Source of the DNA: Medicago truncatula
Lineage: Eukaryota; Streptophyta; Magnoliopsida; Fabales; Fabaceae
Length of the DNA: 64,000 nt
Assembly (NCBI RefSeq): GCF_003473485.1
Contig: NC_053048.1
Location: 42,652,755 to 42,716,754, forward strand
Reading direction: 5' to 3'
Part shown: positions 23,050-33,719 of the stretch, piece after piece
Position numbering within the stretch: position 1 is the first letter of the stretch
Layout: each line of letters begins with the position of its first letter
Translations under genes and position numbers: made by a program
Notes under the pieces: model-generated
Databases searched by the model: none
What the model was told of the DNA's origin: nothing
The model's input: only the letters and a program-made list of their open reading frames with translations

Positions 23050-23740
23050 TAAAATAGTATCTCATTTTTTTAGAATTAATTACAAATATCTCTATGTGAA
23101 ATTCCTCCTAAAAAGAACAGTGGAGTAAATAGTCAATTTCTCTCTGAAATTGGTTTCATCAATTATCCTCTTGAAATTAATAAAACTTTAATTACCCCTC
23201 TGAAATTTCACAACGTTAGTCAATTTACCCCCTCAGTCAAATTTTTCTGTTAGTGAACATGACGTTTTGCAAATACCCCCTGAAGTTTTGCACTTATGTG
23301 CAAAATACCCCCAAACTTAAAAATTTATATTATTTTTTTCTTAAAAACAAACAATTAATAGTTAAATATTAAAACTAACTATTAATTTTGGAATTTGGGA
23401 AAACTACATGCATATATACATCAAAATAGGCTCCAAAATGCGGAAAAATATGTATTTTTTAAAGTGACAATAATGGGATGATTTGTGGATTAATATTGGG
23501 GGTTGTGTAGTTTAAATGGTTTGAGCAAATTGTTGAAGGAGTTGGAGAAGTTAAAAGACTAAAATGGTGAAGGAGAAAATATAAATTTAAATCTGATTAT
23601 TAATTTGTTTATAAACCTCTAAAAATAATAATTTGTCTATTAGAAATAAGTAACCATTATTGTCTCTTTAAAAATACACATTTTTCCCTATTTTGATGTA
23701 TATATGTATGTAGTTTTTCCAGATATGATGATAGCTTCCG
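23050..23740. mobile_element. Unclassified repeat replacing duplicated RECA3 exons
   Basis: This segment separates the GRP-B promoter side from the 3' flank of GRP-C. Words such as AAATACCCCCTGAAGTTTTG and CACTTATGTGCAAAA also occur at 16.66-16.75 kb. GATGTATATATG-type words occur at both sides of 23400-23710 in inverted orientation (CATGCATATATACATCAAAA against TTTTGATGTATATATGTATG), so a foldback element is nested here. No gene. Confidence 0.5.
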
Positions 23741-23830
23741 TTAAAATAATAACTGATTTATCGATTTAGAAATATAACAAATAAGAACTCATTAGAAGTT
23801 ACTATATAGATTAGTATTTTTTTTTCCAGG
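23741..23830 (-). pseudogene. RECA3 intron 4 scar
   Basis: About 90 bp (TTAAAATAATAACTGATTTA..., AATAAGAACTCATTAGAAGT) match the junction sequence at 33295-33390, where RECA3 intron 4 meets the GRP 3' flank. The adjoining RECA3 exons are absent here. This indicates that GRP-C was also part of a RECA3-linked duplication unit. Confidence 0.6.
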
Positions 23831-24083
23831 TATGAATTAATGTATGCACAAAGGAGCAAAGATAATCAAGAAGATAAGAATCAAAACAATGTAGCATCAT
23901 TTAATTGTAGTTGCATATTCATATTTCAATAATAGCATAACTAATATATACATTGTATCATCGATCACCACAAAGGTATCTAATATAACATCACATATAT
24001 AATAATACCTAGATAACATAACTTATATCCTAAGCTTCATACGTGTCCTAGCTTTCTTGTAGTCCAAGGCATTTGATATTCAT

Positions 24084-25253
24084 TCACCATGCACAAGGAG
24101 TAGCTACCTTGTCGACATAAGGATAATTTCCCCTCCATCCTCTCCCTCCTCCTCTTCCTCCATTTCTTCTTCTTCTTCCACTATTCATCTGATACTCATT
24201 AGTTCCATGATCATATCCAGGGTTCGTAGACCATGATATGTTGTTTTCTCTCCTTCTGTTATATCCATCCCATGTCCCCCAATTTCCACTATTTCTTCCT
24301 TGATACTTGTTATGAAAGTCACCACCATATTGCTCCCTCTGATTCCATCCTTGAGAATCATTCTGACCATTTTTCCATCCATATTCTTTTGCAGCATGTT
24401 CAATGGGAGCATCATACTGTTTCCAAAAGTTTTTTTGGTTATTTCCATGTTGGTTCGATTCCCATCCCCGAGCAACATCATTTGGTTCATAAGGCTTTGT
24501 TAACTTTTCGTCTTCTTCGTCCCCCCATCCTGGACCCGATAAGGACTGATCCAAGAAGAGAGAACTACTGAGAATCACGACTTCCTCGCCTTTTTCTTCA
24601 ATGTTGCGGCAGGCCTCTACTTCTCTTTCCACATCCAGATAAAGTTCAGTGTCGACGCTTGCGTTCCAGTCTATATCATCTATGTAAATGTTAGGATCAG
24701 GCGATGGTATGTCGCAGGGAATGTCGTTGATCTCAGCCCAGAACCTGTTTTTTGCATTGTTGAATGCCTCTTTGACGGCAGAATCGTCCCAGTTTACCAC
24801 ATTGGGATGTAGACACATATATTTCTTGACTTCTATTATCTTTCGCCATGGTACTGAGCCAATCGAAGCACAAAACTTCTTTTCCCACAAAGGCACTGTT
24901 GGTAACCAATTATCTGTTAGCAAAAAAGAATAAATAGAATCAATTGATATATCTACTTGAACATAGCCAAAATCAAGACATTATAAGATCAAAATATAAC
25001 ACCATAATCAAAACAGTTTCATGTATGATAAGTTGCATATAACACTAACCAATTTAATGAGATAGGGTTTTGTTTAAAATGTGTCACGATAAGATTTCAA
25101 CTTATGCATCGATACAAATTAAAAGGAAAAGAGAAAATAAAAACAGTTTGACATCAAAGAGTAATCCATGCAAAAACTGAAGAATGAATAAAAGCAAAAG
25201 GAAAGAAACTAACGTTGTTTTTCGTTATACGATGATGATAATCGGTAAGCCAT
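24084..25253 (-). CDS. RGG-tailed plant protein, copy GRP-C (2 exons)
   Basis: Exon 1 is 25214-25253 and exon 2 is 24084-24913, giving 870 nt and 289 residues. Exon 1 is unusually short: it reads MAYRLSSSYNEKQ, lacks the basic TrpArg region of the others, and its proximal end reads NEKQ in place of NGKPPL. It still keeps the same splice phase. Exon 2 is complete: WEKKFCASIGSVPW, NWDDSAVKEAFNNAKNRFW, a long RGG-type tail (RRRRNGGRGGGRGWRG) and the TPCAW end. The intron is only 300 bp. The start is chosen because the splice frame and TATA position fit; an alternative start cannot be excluded. Confidence 0.7.
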
Positions 25254-25354
25254 TATGACGATGATGTTGGTTTGGAACACAAACAAAGACAGTGTTCTGA
25301 GGTTTCTTTCTCTCTTGCCTTCCACCAAATATTACTTCAAACCACTTGTATCTC

Positions 25355-25365
25355 TTTATTTATAG
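25355..25365 (-). promoter_or_regulatory. TATA box of GRP-C
   Basis: CTATAAATAAA on the minus strand, about 100 bp upstream of the proposed start. Confidence 0.5.
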
Positions 25366-25399
25366 CCTATGTTTTCCACAAAATACGCCAACAAACATA

Positions 25400-26000
25400 T
25401 CTCATTAAGTTATTTAATTTTTTTTTCTTTTTGAACAAATAAATTATTTATTTAAAAACAAAATACAAAGGAAATACATATTTTCGGCTCTTTCAGAAGA
25501 AAAAAAAAAACTTTTGCGCTGAAATCTTTTCTTTCATATTTACTTTTTATTTAAACTTAAATTATGAACTAATCAAAATTAGTTATATCTCTTTAAAATT
25601 AGAACACGAAACAATCCACAATAATTCAAACAATATTGAACAAAAAAAAAAACACTTTTTATGTTATAACAAACTTTGAGAATATCATGTCTTTGAGGAA
25701 ATCATGGATAATTTATTCTAAAATCATATGAAATGCACTTAAGTTTTATACAAAAATATTGTAGTTTGGTGCAACGCTTTTTTTTTTTCTTTCAATTTTA
25801 CCATTCACTTGATTATTCTTTATCATTTTATCGTTTCTTTACTAAAAAACAAAAAGACACGCATTTTTTTAGAGAACTTAATGCTCGTCTTGAAAATAAT
25901 TTTAATAAAAATAATTTTTTTTAATAAAAATCGTTGTTCATAATTTATACAAATAGCACAATAAATATAACAGATTGACGGATATGGAGTGCTCGTCCGA
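25400..26000. other. No gene seen
   Basis: AT-rich sequence upstream of GRP-C with poly-A and poly-T runs. No coding frame of credible composition. Confidence 0.45.
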
Positions 26001-26009
26001 ATGTTAATA

Positions 26010-26653
26010 GGGTAATGCTATCCAGTGCCCCTGGGGCACTGGTTAAGGAACAATAAAATTAATTAGTTCCACTTAATTTACTTTAATTAAAGGGAAAAAT
26101 TGGTCAACTTAATTAAAATAGGAATGGTTGTATTCAATACTCATTAAACTCCATCAATATGATTTTGTATTTCATACTTTAATTGGATATGTTATATCTT
26201 TGTAATTGCAAATTTATTTTGGACTATATAATGTTTGTCTTATTTTAATTATTTCTACAACTTTTAATTTAAAAAAAAAACAATAGTTTTTTTCATCGAA
26301 AAAAAATCATAGAAAAAAATTGGGTTGAGTATAGGATTTTTAGTGAATTGGCTTGCAAGAAAAAATGATTAAAAAAAATTACAGAAAAAAAAAACTCGGT
26401 TGGAGTAAAATTCACAAGAAGAGAAAAAATTGTTAAGATATGAAAGGAAGCAAGGGGACTAAAAAAAAAAATTCTAAAAAGTTCACAAGAATAACAAATG
26501 AAAGGAAGTGTATCTTTAAGAGTATTAAATGCAGTGTTTTCTTATTTTAATTATGTTGATAAACTTTTCACTTTAATTGAATGAAATTAAATGAGACACA
26601 TTAATATTATTGTTCCTTAACCAGTGCCCCGGGGGCACCGGTTAGCAACACCC
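26010..26653. mobile_element. Mutator-like MITE (644 bp)
   Basis: The terminal inverted repeats begin GGGTAATGCTATCCAGTGCC on the left; the right end reads GGGTGTTGCTAACCGGTGCC when reverse-complemented. They pair for about 50 bp through GGCACTGGTTAAGGAACAAT. ATGTTAATA is duplicated exactly at 26001-26009 and 26654-26662. A 9-bp duplication is the signature of Mutator-family insertion. There is no transposase frame, so it is non-autonomous. Confidence 0.85.
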
Positions 26654-26662
26654 ATGTTAATA

Positions 26663-27450
26663 TAAGGAAAGTACATGAATTTAGATTGACCTTTTTCCCT
26701 TTCAAATTTTACCCTTAATTTAAAGTGTTTTATTTACTACTTTATCCTTTTTATAATTTTACTTAAATTATTAATTAAAAATAGTTAAATCCAATTAAAA
26801 TTTGAACAAACTCAATACAATAGGAACAACATTATCAATAACAATGTATAAAGAAAATCGGATATTTTGGGTTATAATATTTATTATTTTAATTATACCT
26901 TTAAACAAATTTTCCTATAATAATGTTATATTGTTGATGTCACCAAAAAAGATAAAATTAATATTATATTTGTTATATTGTTGGTGTAACTTAAAAAGAT
27001 AAGCATTGTTGTTATAATTTGAAATCAAAAATGTCTATTGGACATATAATTTTAATCAAAACCTAATTAACTAATTTCATAAAAAAAAAAAAAAAAAATT
27101 GTTCATAATTTACACACATTAGTGCGGTTCAAACATTGGACAGACAGACACAACAAATCATATTGTAAATAGCGTAGATCCTTTCAACAAATTATAGATA
27201 TTGTGTTACATGAGTGTCTCCCTCCGTTTCTTTATAAGTGTCATATGAGGTCAAATTTTGTCTTTTTTATTAAGGTTAGGGTACAATTTGTCAATTATAT
27301 CCTCTTTCAATTACTACTGCTGACTATATTTTTCAACAAAACTAAATAATGTTATCTGTTTGAAAAATTCAAGTTTCTTTTTTTAAATTAAGGTTTCTTT
27401 GTGTTATCTACAAATTTAAACTTTCTTAAGACAAAATTTTGCTACTTATA
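26663..27450. other. No gene seen
   Basis: AT-rich filler. A fragment near 27214 (TCTCCCTCCGTTTCTTTATA) resembles the end of a Stowaway-like element. An open stretch at 26802-27002 has the skewed composition of AT-rich DNA and is not treated as a gene. Confidence 0.45.
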
Positions 27451-27455
27451 TAATA

Positions 27456-28248
27456 CTCCCTCCGTTCCTTCTTATGTGTTTTTTTTAGAAAATTAACACA
27501 AAAATAGCGATGTGTATTTTTGCATATTTTTTTCCTATTATACCCTCATTTACTCCACCAATAAATTCCTATTTTTTATTTCACACTTTATCTTTCTAAT
27601 AAATTTAATATGTTATCTTTCTCTCGTAACAAACAATTGTAACTTATTATCTTTTTCTCCAAAAAAATCCTTTTTTTTTTTTGTGCGCGCTCTCTCTCAT
27701 AACAAACAATTGTCAATTTTCTAGATATTATGCACATCTTTTTAATTATTTTAAGTCAATATAAAAATGATATTGATGAAACTTCTTCTTCATTGTGATC
27801 TTATTCTTGTTCTTGTTCGTGTATCTTGTCAAATGAGTTTCAACTATTGCTCCCTCTTCAACTATTCCAACGAGTCTTTCACTTTTTCTTTCTTTTGAAC
27901 ATTCATGGAGTCTTTTATTTTTCTTCTCTCAAACATGTTCTTTTACTTTACACTTGAATATTTTAACAATTTCTACTCATCTTATTTATAGAATTTTAAC
28001 TTTTCTTAGAACCATTGTTTGTTACAAAATTTTGTTTAAATTTGAAGATAACAAGAAACAAACTTTGTTTTAAGAAAAAAAAAACATTAGTTTTCCAAAT
28101 AGACAACATTAATTAGTTTTATTGAAAAAGATAAGAGTAATTGACAAAGGGTATAATTGACAAATCACACCCTTAAAATACCAAAAAGACAGTTAAATAG
28201 GAGCTAAAAATTCACCCTAAAAAGACACTTAAAAAAGAACGGAGGGAG
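27456..28248. mobile_element. Stowaway-like element (793 bp)
   Basis: The left end CTCCCTCCGTTCCTTCTTAT and the right end read in reverse (CTCCCTCCGTTCTTTTTTAA) are inverted, each bordered by TA. This end sequence is typical of the CTCCCTCCGT Stowaway/mariner group. AACAAACAATTGT repeats inside. No transposase was found. Confidence 0.7.
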
Positions 28249-28337
28249 TAATGATTTCATGAAGAATTGAAATTATTTGTAAAAAAAAAAAAAAAGTTGA
28301 ATTGTATAAATAAGATGAGTAATATTGTTAAAATTTT

Positions 28338-28745
28338 GGCTTAATAGCAGTTTTGGCCCCCTAAATTTTAGGAAGTTGCGATTTTAGGCCCCTAACAAAA
28401 TAAAATACAATTCAGCCCCTTAAGTACTGTCCCTTTTGCAATTTTGGCCCCCAAAACCAATTTTGAAAAATCCAACGCTGACATGGACGTCACGTGTGTA
28501 ATTTTAAATTTAAAAATAAATTAAAATGTCACGTGTGTAATGCTTTAATTTAAAAAATAAAATTAATTAATTAATTTTTTGAATTAAAAAAAAAAATTAC
28601 ACACGTCAGCGTTGAATGGGTAAAATTGGCCTCGAGGGAACCTACAAAAGGGGTAGTACTTAGGGGGCTAGATTGTATTTTATTTTGTTAAGGGGTCAAA
28701 ATCGTAACTTCCTAGTATTTATGGGGCCAAAACTGTTGTTAAGCC
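28338..28745. mobile_element. Foldback MITE with 9-bp duplication, copy 1
   Basis: The ends are GGCTTAATAGCAGTTTTGGC and, read in reverse, GGCTTAACAACAGTTTTGGC. The arms pair almost along the whole length through TTGTTTTATTTTG-type, GTACT and CACGTGTGTAATT words. TAAAATTTT occurs directly on both sides (28329-28337 and 28746-28754), a 9-bp target duplication that points to the Mutator group. A sister copy lies at 63307-63682. Confidence 0.8.
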
Positions 28746-29040
28746 TAAAATTTTGAGTGGAAAAACAAAAGAAATTTTTTTATAGAAAAAAGAAAACAAC
28801 CCTTGAAATTATAATGAATTTTGTTTTGCTCTACAAACAACATTTAGACCATTGACAGTGAAGTTAGAATGAATTTTGTTTAACTCTACAAACAACATTT
28901 AGACTTCCCTCAAAAAACAAAACAACATTTGAACTATTGACAGTTTTTTGTTATAAAAGATAGATAGAATGTGTTTAAAAAAAAAAGAAATTTATTGAAG
29001 AGAGAGTAACTAGCAATTGTTTGTTATGGAAAAAATAACA

Positions 29041-29140
29041 GATACTCCACCCGTTCCACTTTATATGTCATTCTATAAAGTGTTCCAATAAGGGCTTGAA
29101 TAAGGGTATTTGCTGGCTCCCATTCCGATATTGTGAAGAC
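29041..29140. repeat. Stowaway-like end fragment
   Basis: TACTCCACCCGTTCCACTTT resembles the CTCCCTCCGTTCC end of the elements at 13.4 and 27.5 kb. Only one end is seen. Confidence 0.35.
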
Positions 29141-29832
29141 AGTTACTTTTCCCACCCTACTGCCTTCTCGCACGACCTGCAAAATTTACTAAAATAACCC
29201 TGGTTCGGATTACATAATCCGAACCAGATTGTTAGTGATTTCTGGAAACAAAAATCCGGACTAGATGTTATGTAATTTTCTCTGTCTTTCTTTGATGTCA
29301 AGGGTCTCTGTTGACCGTTATATGAACCCCACACAAGCTGCAATGCATTGCAATCGCAGGGTTCCTATGAACGGTCAACAATGACCATGACACCATCGAC
29401 ACCCCTAAAAAAACTAAAAAATATTTGAAGAAAATGTAAGAAAAGAGCTGATGTGAAGAATGAAGGTATTTGTTGAAGATGGAAGCCTATTTATAGCCTA
29501 AAACAAGTCATAGGTCATTAATACAGTCAATGAAAACGTGTTAGTGGTTGTAACCGTCCAAATCCATATTAATGGCTCTAAATCTTTCCGGATTTTACAT
29601 TCCGAAATGTCCTTAGCCTTACAAGAAGTGCCAACTTTTCCCTCGTTCACCACCATTATCGCATTAATCCGGAAAACATATGTGCATTCCGGATTTTATA
29701 TTCCGGAATGCATCAGTCATGGCCAGTGGTCTGCACCACACGTTTTTGTCGGTGGTCAAGTCAAAAAAATGTGATAAAACGCATTTTTTGACTGCACTTA
29801 TGGCCTCCCAACTGTTTTTGATCCACCCCTCC

Positions 29833-29842
29833 CTATAAATAG
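29833..29842 (+). promoter_or_regulatory. TATA box, plus strand
   Basis: CTATAAATAG about 70 bp before the ATG at 29912, in a stretch of higher C content that resembles a plant 5' untranslated leader. Confidence 0.5.
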
Positions 29843-29911
29843 CCTTCCAAACCCCACCATTTCTCACACCATCCTCTCCCACCCTCTCCTCCTCTTCTTC
29901 CTTCTACAACC

Positions 29912-30025
29912 ATGGTTTTCCATCGTTGGCCTTTCATAGATAAGGGTCTCGTTGAAAATTTTCAAGGTTTGTATGAACAGTCAATGAGGATGGAACCGCG
30001 TTGCAACGAAGTACGGTTCACCTGA
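29912..30025 (+). CDS. Short ORF in unclassified element
   Basis: A 37-residue ORF (MVFHRWPFIDKGLVENF... to ...RCNEVRFT) starting at the first ATG after a TATA box and a C/T-rich leader. It is not similar to anything I recognise. Alternatives are a spliced longer gene, or chance. Transcription is only suggested by the context. Confidence 0.3.
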   Translation: MVFHRWPFIDKGLVENFQGLYEQSMRMEPRCNEVRFT

Positions 30026-30539
30026 GGGTCAGTGTGATTCTTAGCTTGGCCTATCTGGGCGTAAGTTTGAGCACCCCCCACCTCCCTCAGGGGCATTGTT
30101 TTCTTCTTCCCGCCCTCCTCTTCCCTCCTCCTCTGGTTTTCCTCCAATAGGCAAACTACTGGTTTGTCCCATCACATACTAGTGGTTAGGCTCTTAGGAG
30201 ATTAGAATAAGGCTCGTAGAAGATTAGAAATAGATTTAGGATCTTATGTAATAAGCTTAAAAAGCTTGAAAATTTTTGTAATGTATTGTTCATATATTAA
30301 TAAAATGAGTTGTTTTTATGTTAGTGTCTTTTTATTTCTGTTTTTTATTTTATTCGCATTTTATTTTACGAATTGTAAAGCTTAAAATTGCAAAAATTCT
30401 GGTAAAACATTCTTCTGGATTTTCAAATCCATAAACATCTGCAAAATTCTAACAATGCAATCCGGAAAACGAAATCCGGACTTATATAATTTTTTTATTA
30501 TATAAATAGCCTAAAGCCTTAAACACAAATTTCACATTC

Positions 30540-31072
30540 ATCACTAAATAAAATTTCAATAAACAAAATTTCTTAACCTGTGCAAGACGTGGGAAATAAA
30601 CCGAGTATAATAATTGATTTGGTACTATCATATGATTTACTTAGTCTTTGTCATGAAAAATTGAATAACTTAGAAACATATACTTTGAAGCATACCTTGA
30701 TTTTTGTTTGACTAAGGGAATATATACTAAGAGAAAATAAGGCAGCTCATCATTTACATTGCAGTCCTGTAATTGGAACCTTTCTTTGACTAATGAACAC
30801 AAAAACACATTTCCTACAAATTGATAAGCAGGTTTCAAATGGTTATCAAAGAGCAAAAAAAATTCACTTTTCTTATGCAGTACTCTGCAGTCTGCACCTA
30901 GATCGAAAGGTTTTCACACAGTCATGTTATAGCACACGACAATTCCAGTAATTTAAATGCAGTTTGCTCATCTACAGAGTGGTTGATCCCTGTTGAAGGT
31001 ATTACTGATGCAATGATGCCTTGAGAATACCATGTACATGTTTACGGGAAGATTTTGAGGCTTACCCAATTA
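30540..31072. other. Duplicate of RECA3 3' flank
   Basis: Blocks such as TAAATAAAATTTCAATAAAC, GGCA(G/A)CTCATCATTTACAT and GCAGGTTTCAAATGG match 37290-38040 next to the intact gene, with small deletions. No gene. Confidence 0.7.
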
Positions 31073-32900
31073 TTAAAGATAACTTCTTCTCATGTCCATA
31101 ACTAGTCACAAATCCCTTTATTTTTAGCCAAATATAGTTCAGCTGCTTCTCTAGTACTAAAAGCTTCCCCTTCAATAAAGTAGTTCCCTCGTCTTCAATA
31201 ATGAGTCCATGTTCACAAGCCAAATCAACGACCTCTGGTTCTACCCGAAATCACCTTCCAAACTTGATACCCAGTTGAACTTTTCCATTGCTGCCAGTGC
31301 TAGTATATTTTTTACCACTTGCACACAGACCATAATACCCTCAACCTGAAAGCACCAGATATGTCAAGAGAGAAGAAAAGAATTAAAACAAGATAGGTCT
31401 TTGGGAAAGAAAGGGAGAAATCGGGTAACTTTCTATATGTTTACTAAGAAGCAATAAGATGCAAAAGTAAAGTAGCAAGATTGAGAAAGTCTTCCTCAAT
31501 ATATGATTTAGTTATAGCCCTGAAACCTGATGGTATTTCAAATATATACCTCGCCTTATCTTCAGTTTTGATCAACATTCTTGAAAGTCGCAAACGAACA
31601 GCTGGGTAGAATCTCAAACCGTTTCCACCACGTGTGACTTCTTCCATAAGTCCATGTCCCTCAAATGCTTTTGGACTAAATCTAACCTGTGTACATGAGA
31701 CAGTATTTAATGATAAATATAATGGTTCATTAGTACAGATTGACATTCAAATGATACGATGCACAATTTCAAGTAATGTGCCTTTGACCTGATAACAAAA
31801 ACTAAGAGTTTGGGAGTGCGATAATAATTTTCCACAGTGATTGTGTCATCATTCGTGAATGTAAACCTTGATTCGTAGCAACTCCTGATTGATCAAGTTC
31901 ACAATTAAGAACAAGAGCAGCATCCTAGAATGATAAAATTGTTGAAGTATAATTCAACCATGTTAGTTAGAGTTCGGTTAGTAGTTGGTTTGGTTAGATA
32001 AGTAACTAACTTGTTGGTTACTTAACTTGTGTAGCAAGTTAGCGTCTTAGTTTTTTGTTTTAACTAAAAATACTTTAAGTATGTGTCATTGTATGATAAC
32101 CTCTATCATTTTTTAAAATTTTAGGTTCTTCTTTTACCTTTGACCTCAGAATTCCTCTCTTTTCTCTCTTTCTTATAGTTCAAGTTACCACTTAGCACTA
32201 ATAAAAAATCATGTTATATTCACATGAGAGCGAAACTAAAATGAAATGTATTAACTGTTACATACCTTTGAAATACGTCATCAAATCATCATATTAAAAT
32301 ATCTAAGAATATTTAAGATGATATATTAGGAGTGATTTCAATATTTCATGATACATTTCCTTATTTAATTACAATATCAAATATTGGTACAAGTAGATGT
32401 CAGTGATTTGTACACTGTATCCTATCAAATCAATAACAATTTCAGGTTATTCATTCTTTTCCTTCTTCCATACCAAACCCCTTATATTTTAATCAAGGAT
32501 AAAAAAAAATTAAAAGAATAGCAAAAGAGGATAAAGAAATCTAATCTAAATAACTGGATGAAAGTTTGTTGCTGCTAGAATTGGGCTAGGCACATGACCA
32601 TTATAGGCTCTCATCTTGAAAGTCAGAGAAACCCTACTTTTGAAACTTATGACAATGCACAGAAATTTAACAATGTTGGTTTTTTTGCTAACCATTGAGG
32701 ATGTAAACAACTAGGCACAGTAACTTACACTATCAACCGCAACCACGTCTACAGCTCCACTTTTGTTAATGTATCAACCATGATCACCAAATATTTAGCA
32801 TAATCATGAGTTGAGATGAGCGGGTTTTTGGAATTTACATCCATTGACTCCACAAGTGAAAAGTCTAATGCACTCTCTTCATCAGGATATGCACAGTACC
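31073..32900 (-). pseudogene. Truncated RECA3 duplicate, copy next to GRP-D
   Basis: Equivalent of exons 5-8 of the intact RECA3 gene. Exon 5 (32729-32900) has a one-base deletion after TLTK that leads to a stop. Exon 6 (31799-31924) has several indels and a stop. Exon 7 (31555-31686) has a 3-base deletion and its donor changed from GT to GC. Exon 8 (31073-31345) has a frameshift and stop. Exons 1-4, including the Walker A motif, are missing because the duplication breakpoint lies in intron 4. A functional product is excluded. Confidence 0.88.
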
Positions 32901-33715
32901 CTGCCAACAAAATGAACATAATTTATTAGTTTGACAGGAGACAACGCACAAAACACATTCTCCAACAGAAATGGAGCAAAGGTTAAGACTTTAAAGTACT
33001 GAGTATCATGCCTGTGTCAACTGAAAAGTTTTTTGCACAAATTTTATTCAATTCTTGAACCTATATTAAAAATCAAAAGAAATCACTATTAGACACAAGC
33101 AGCTAAATGCAGTTTGGAAATGTTCACACTCTAGTTCCAAATGAGGAAAAGCTTACAACTGCCTCCGTCTCATTTTCCATACTTCGCAAGTATTTCTTCA
33201 AATTCAAACAAGATTCTTAGCCTCTTAATGCCTAGTTCTTTCACAAAGCTTCACTTTTGAGTAAACAATTAACCATGAAATGATGACAACTTCAATTAAA
33301 ATAATAACTAATATGTTGGTTTACAAATATATCAATAAGAACTCATTAGGAGTTACTATATAGATTATTATTTTTTTCCAGGTATGAATGTATGCACAAA
33401 GGAACAAAGATAATCAAGAAGACAAGAATCAAACAATATAACATCATTTAATTGTAGTTTCATATTCATATTTCAATAATATCAGTACTAATGCATTGGA
33501 TCATCAGTCACCACACAGGTATTTCTTAAACTACAAACACCAAAAGACCATATAGCCATCAGGTGAATGCAGCAATATTGAAAAACCCATTATTCTTATA
33601 TAACATCACATATATAATACCTAGAAAACATAACTTATATCCTGCCAACTTTCACAAAACTGACCCTCTAGCAGCTTCATAGGCGTCCTTGCTTGCACTC
33701 CAGAACATTCGATCT
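32901..33715. other. RECA3 intron 4 copy joined to GRP-D 3' flank
   Basis: Parental intron 4 similarity extends to about 33300-33390. After GGTATGAATGTATGCACAAA the sequence matches the 3' flanks of GRP-A, B and C. The junction defines a shared breakpoint. Confidence 0.65.
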
Positions 33716-33719
33716 TCGT

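Larger units (their letters stand above)
29141..30310. mobile_element. Unclassified element with divergent promoters
   Basis: It contains repeated TTCCGGATTTTACATTCCGA-type words (29597, 29688), two TATA boxes pointing apart (minus strand at 29487-29496, plus strand at 29833-29842), and a related word pair GGTTCCTATGAACGGTCAAC (29366) and GGTTTGTATGAACAGTCAAT (29967). A polyadenylation-like AATAAAATGAG lies near 30300. It interrupts the RECA3 3' flank duplicate and has no counterpart beside the parent gene. Its family could not be identified. Confidence 0.4.

Noticed and set aside
27512-27724. 70-codon frame inside the Stowaway-like element
   Set aside because: It is Phe/Ser/Leu-rich, caused by AT-rich DNA, and has no transposase motif.
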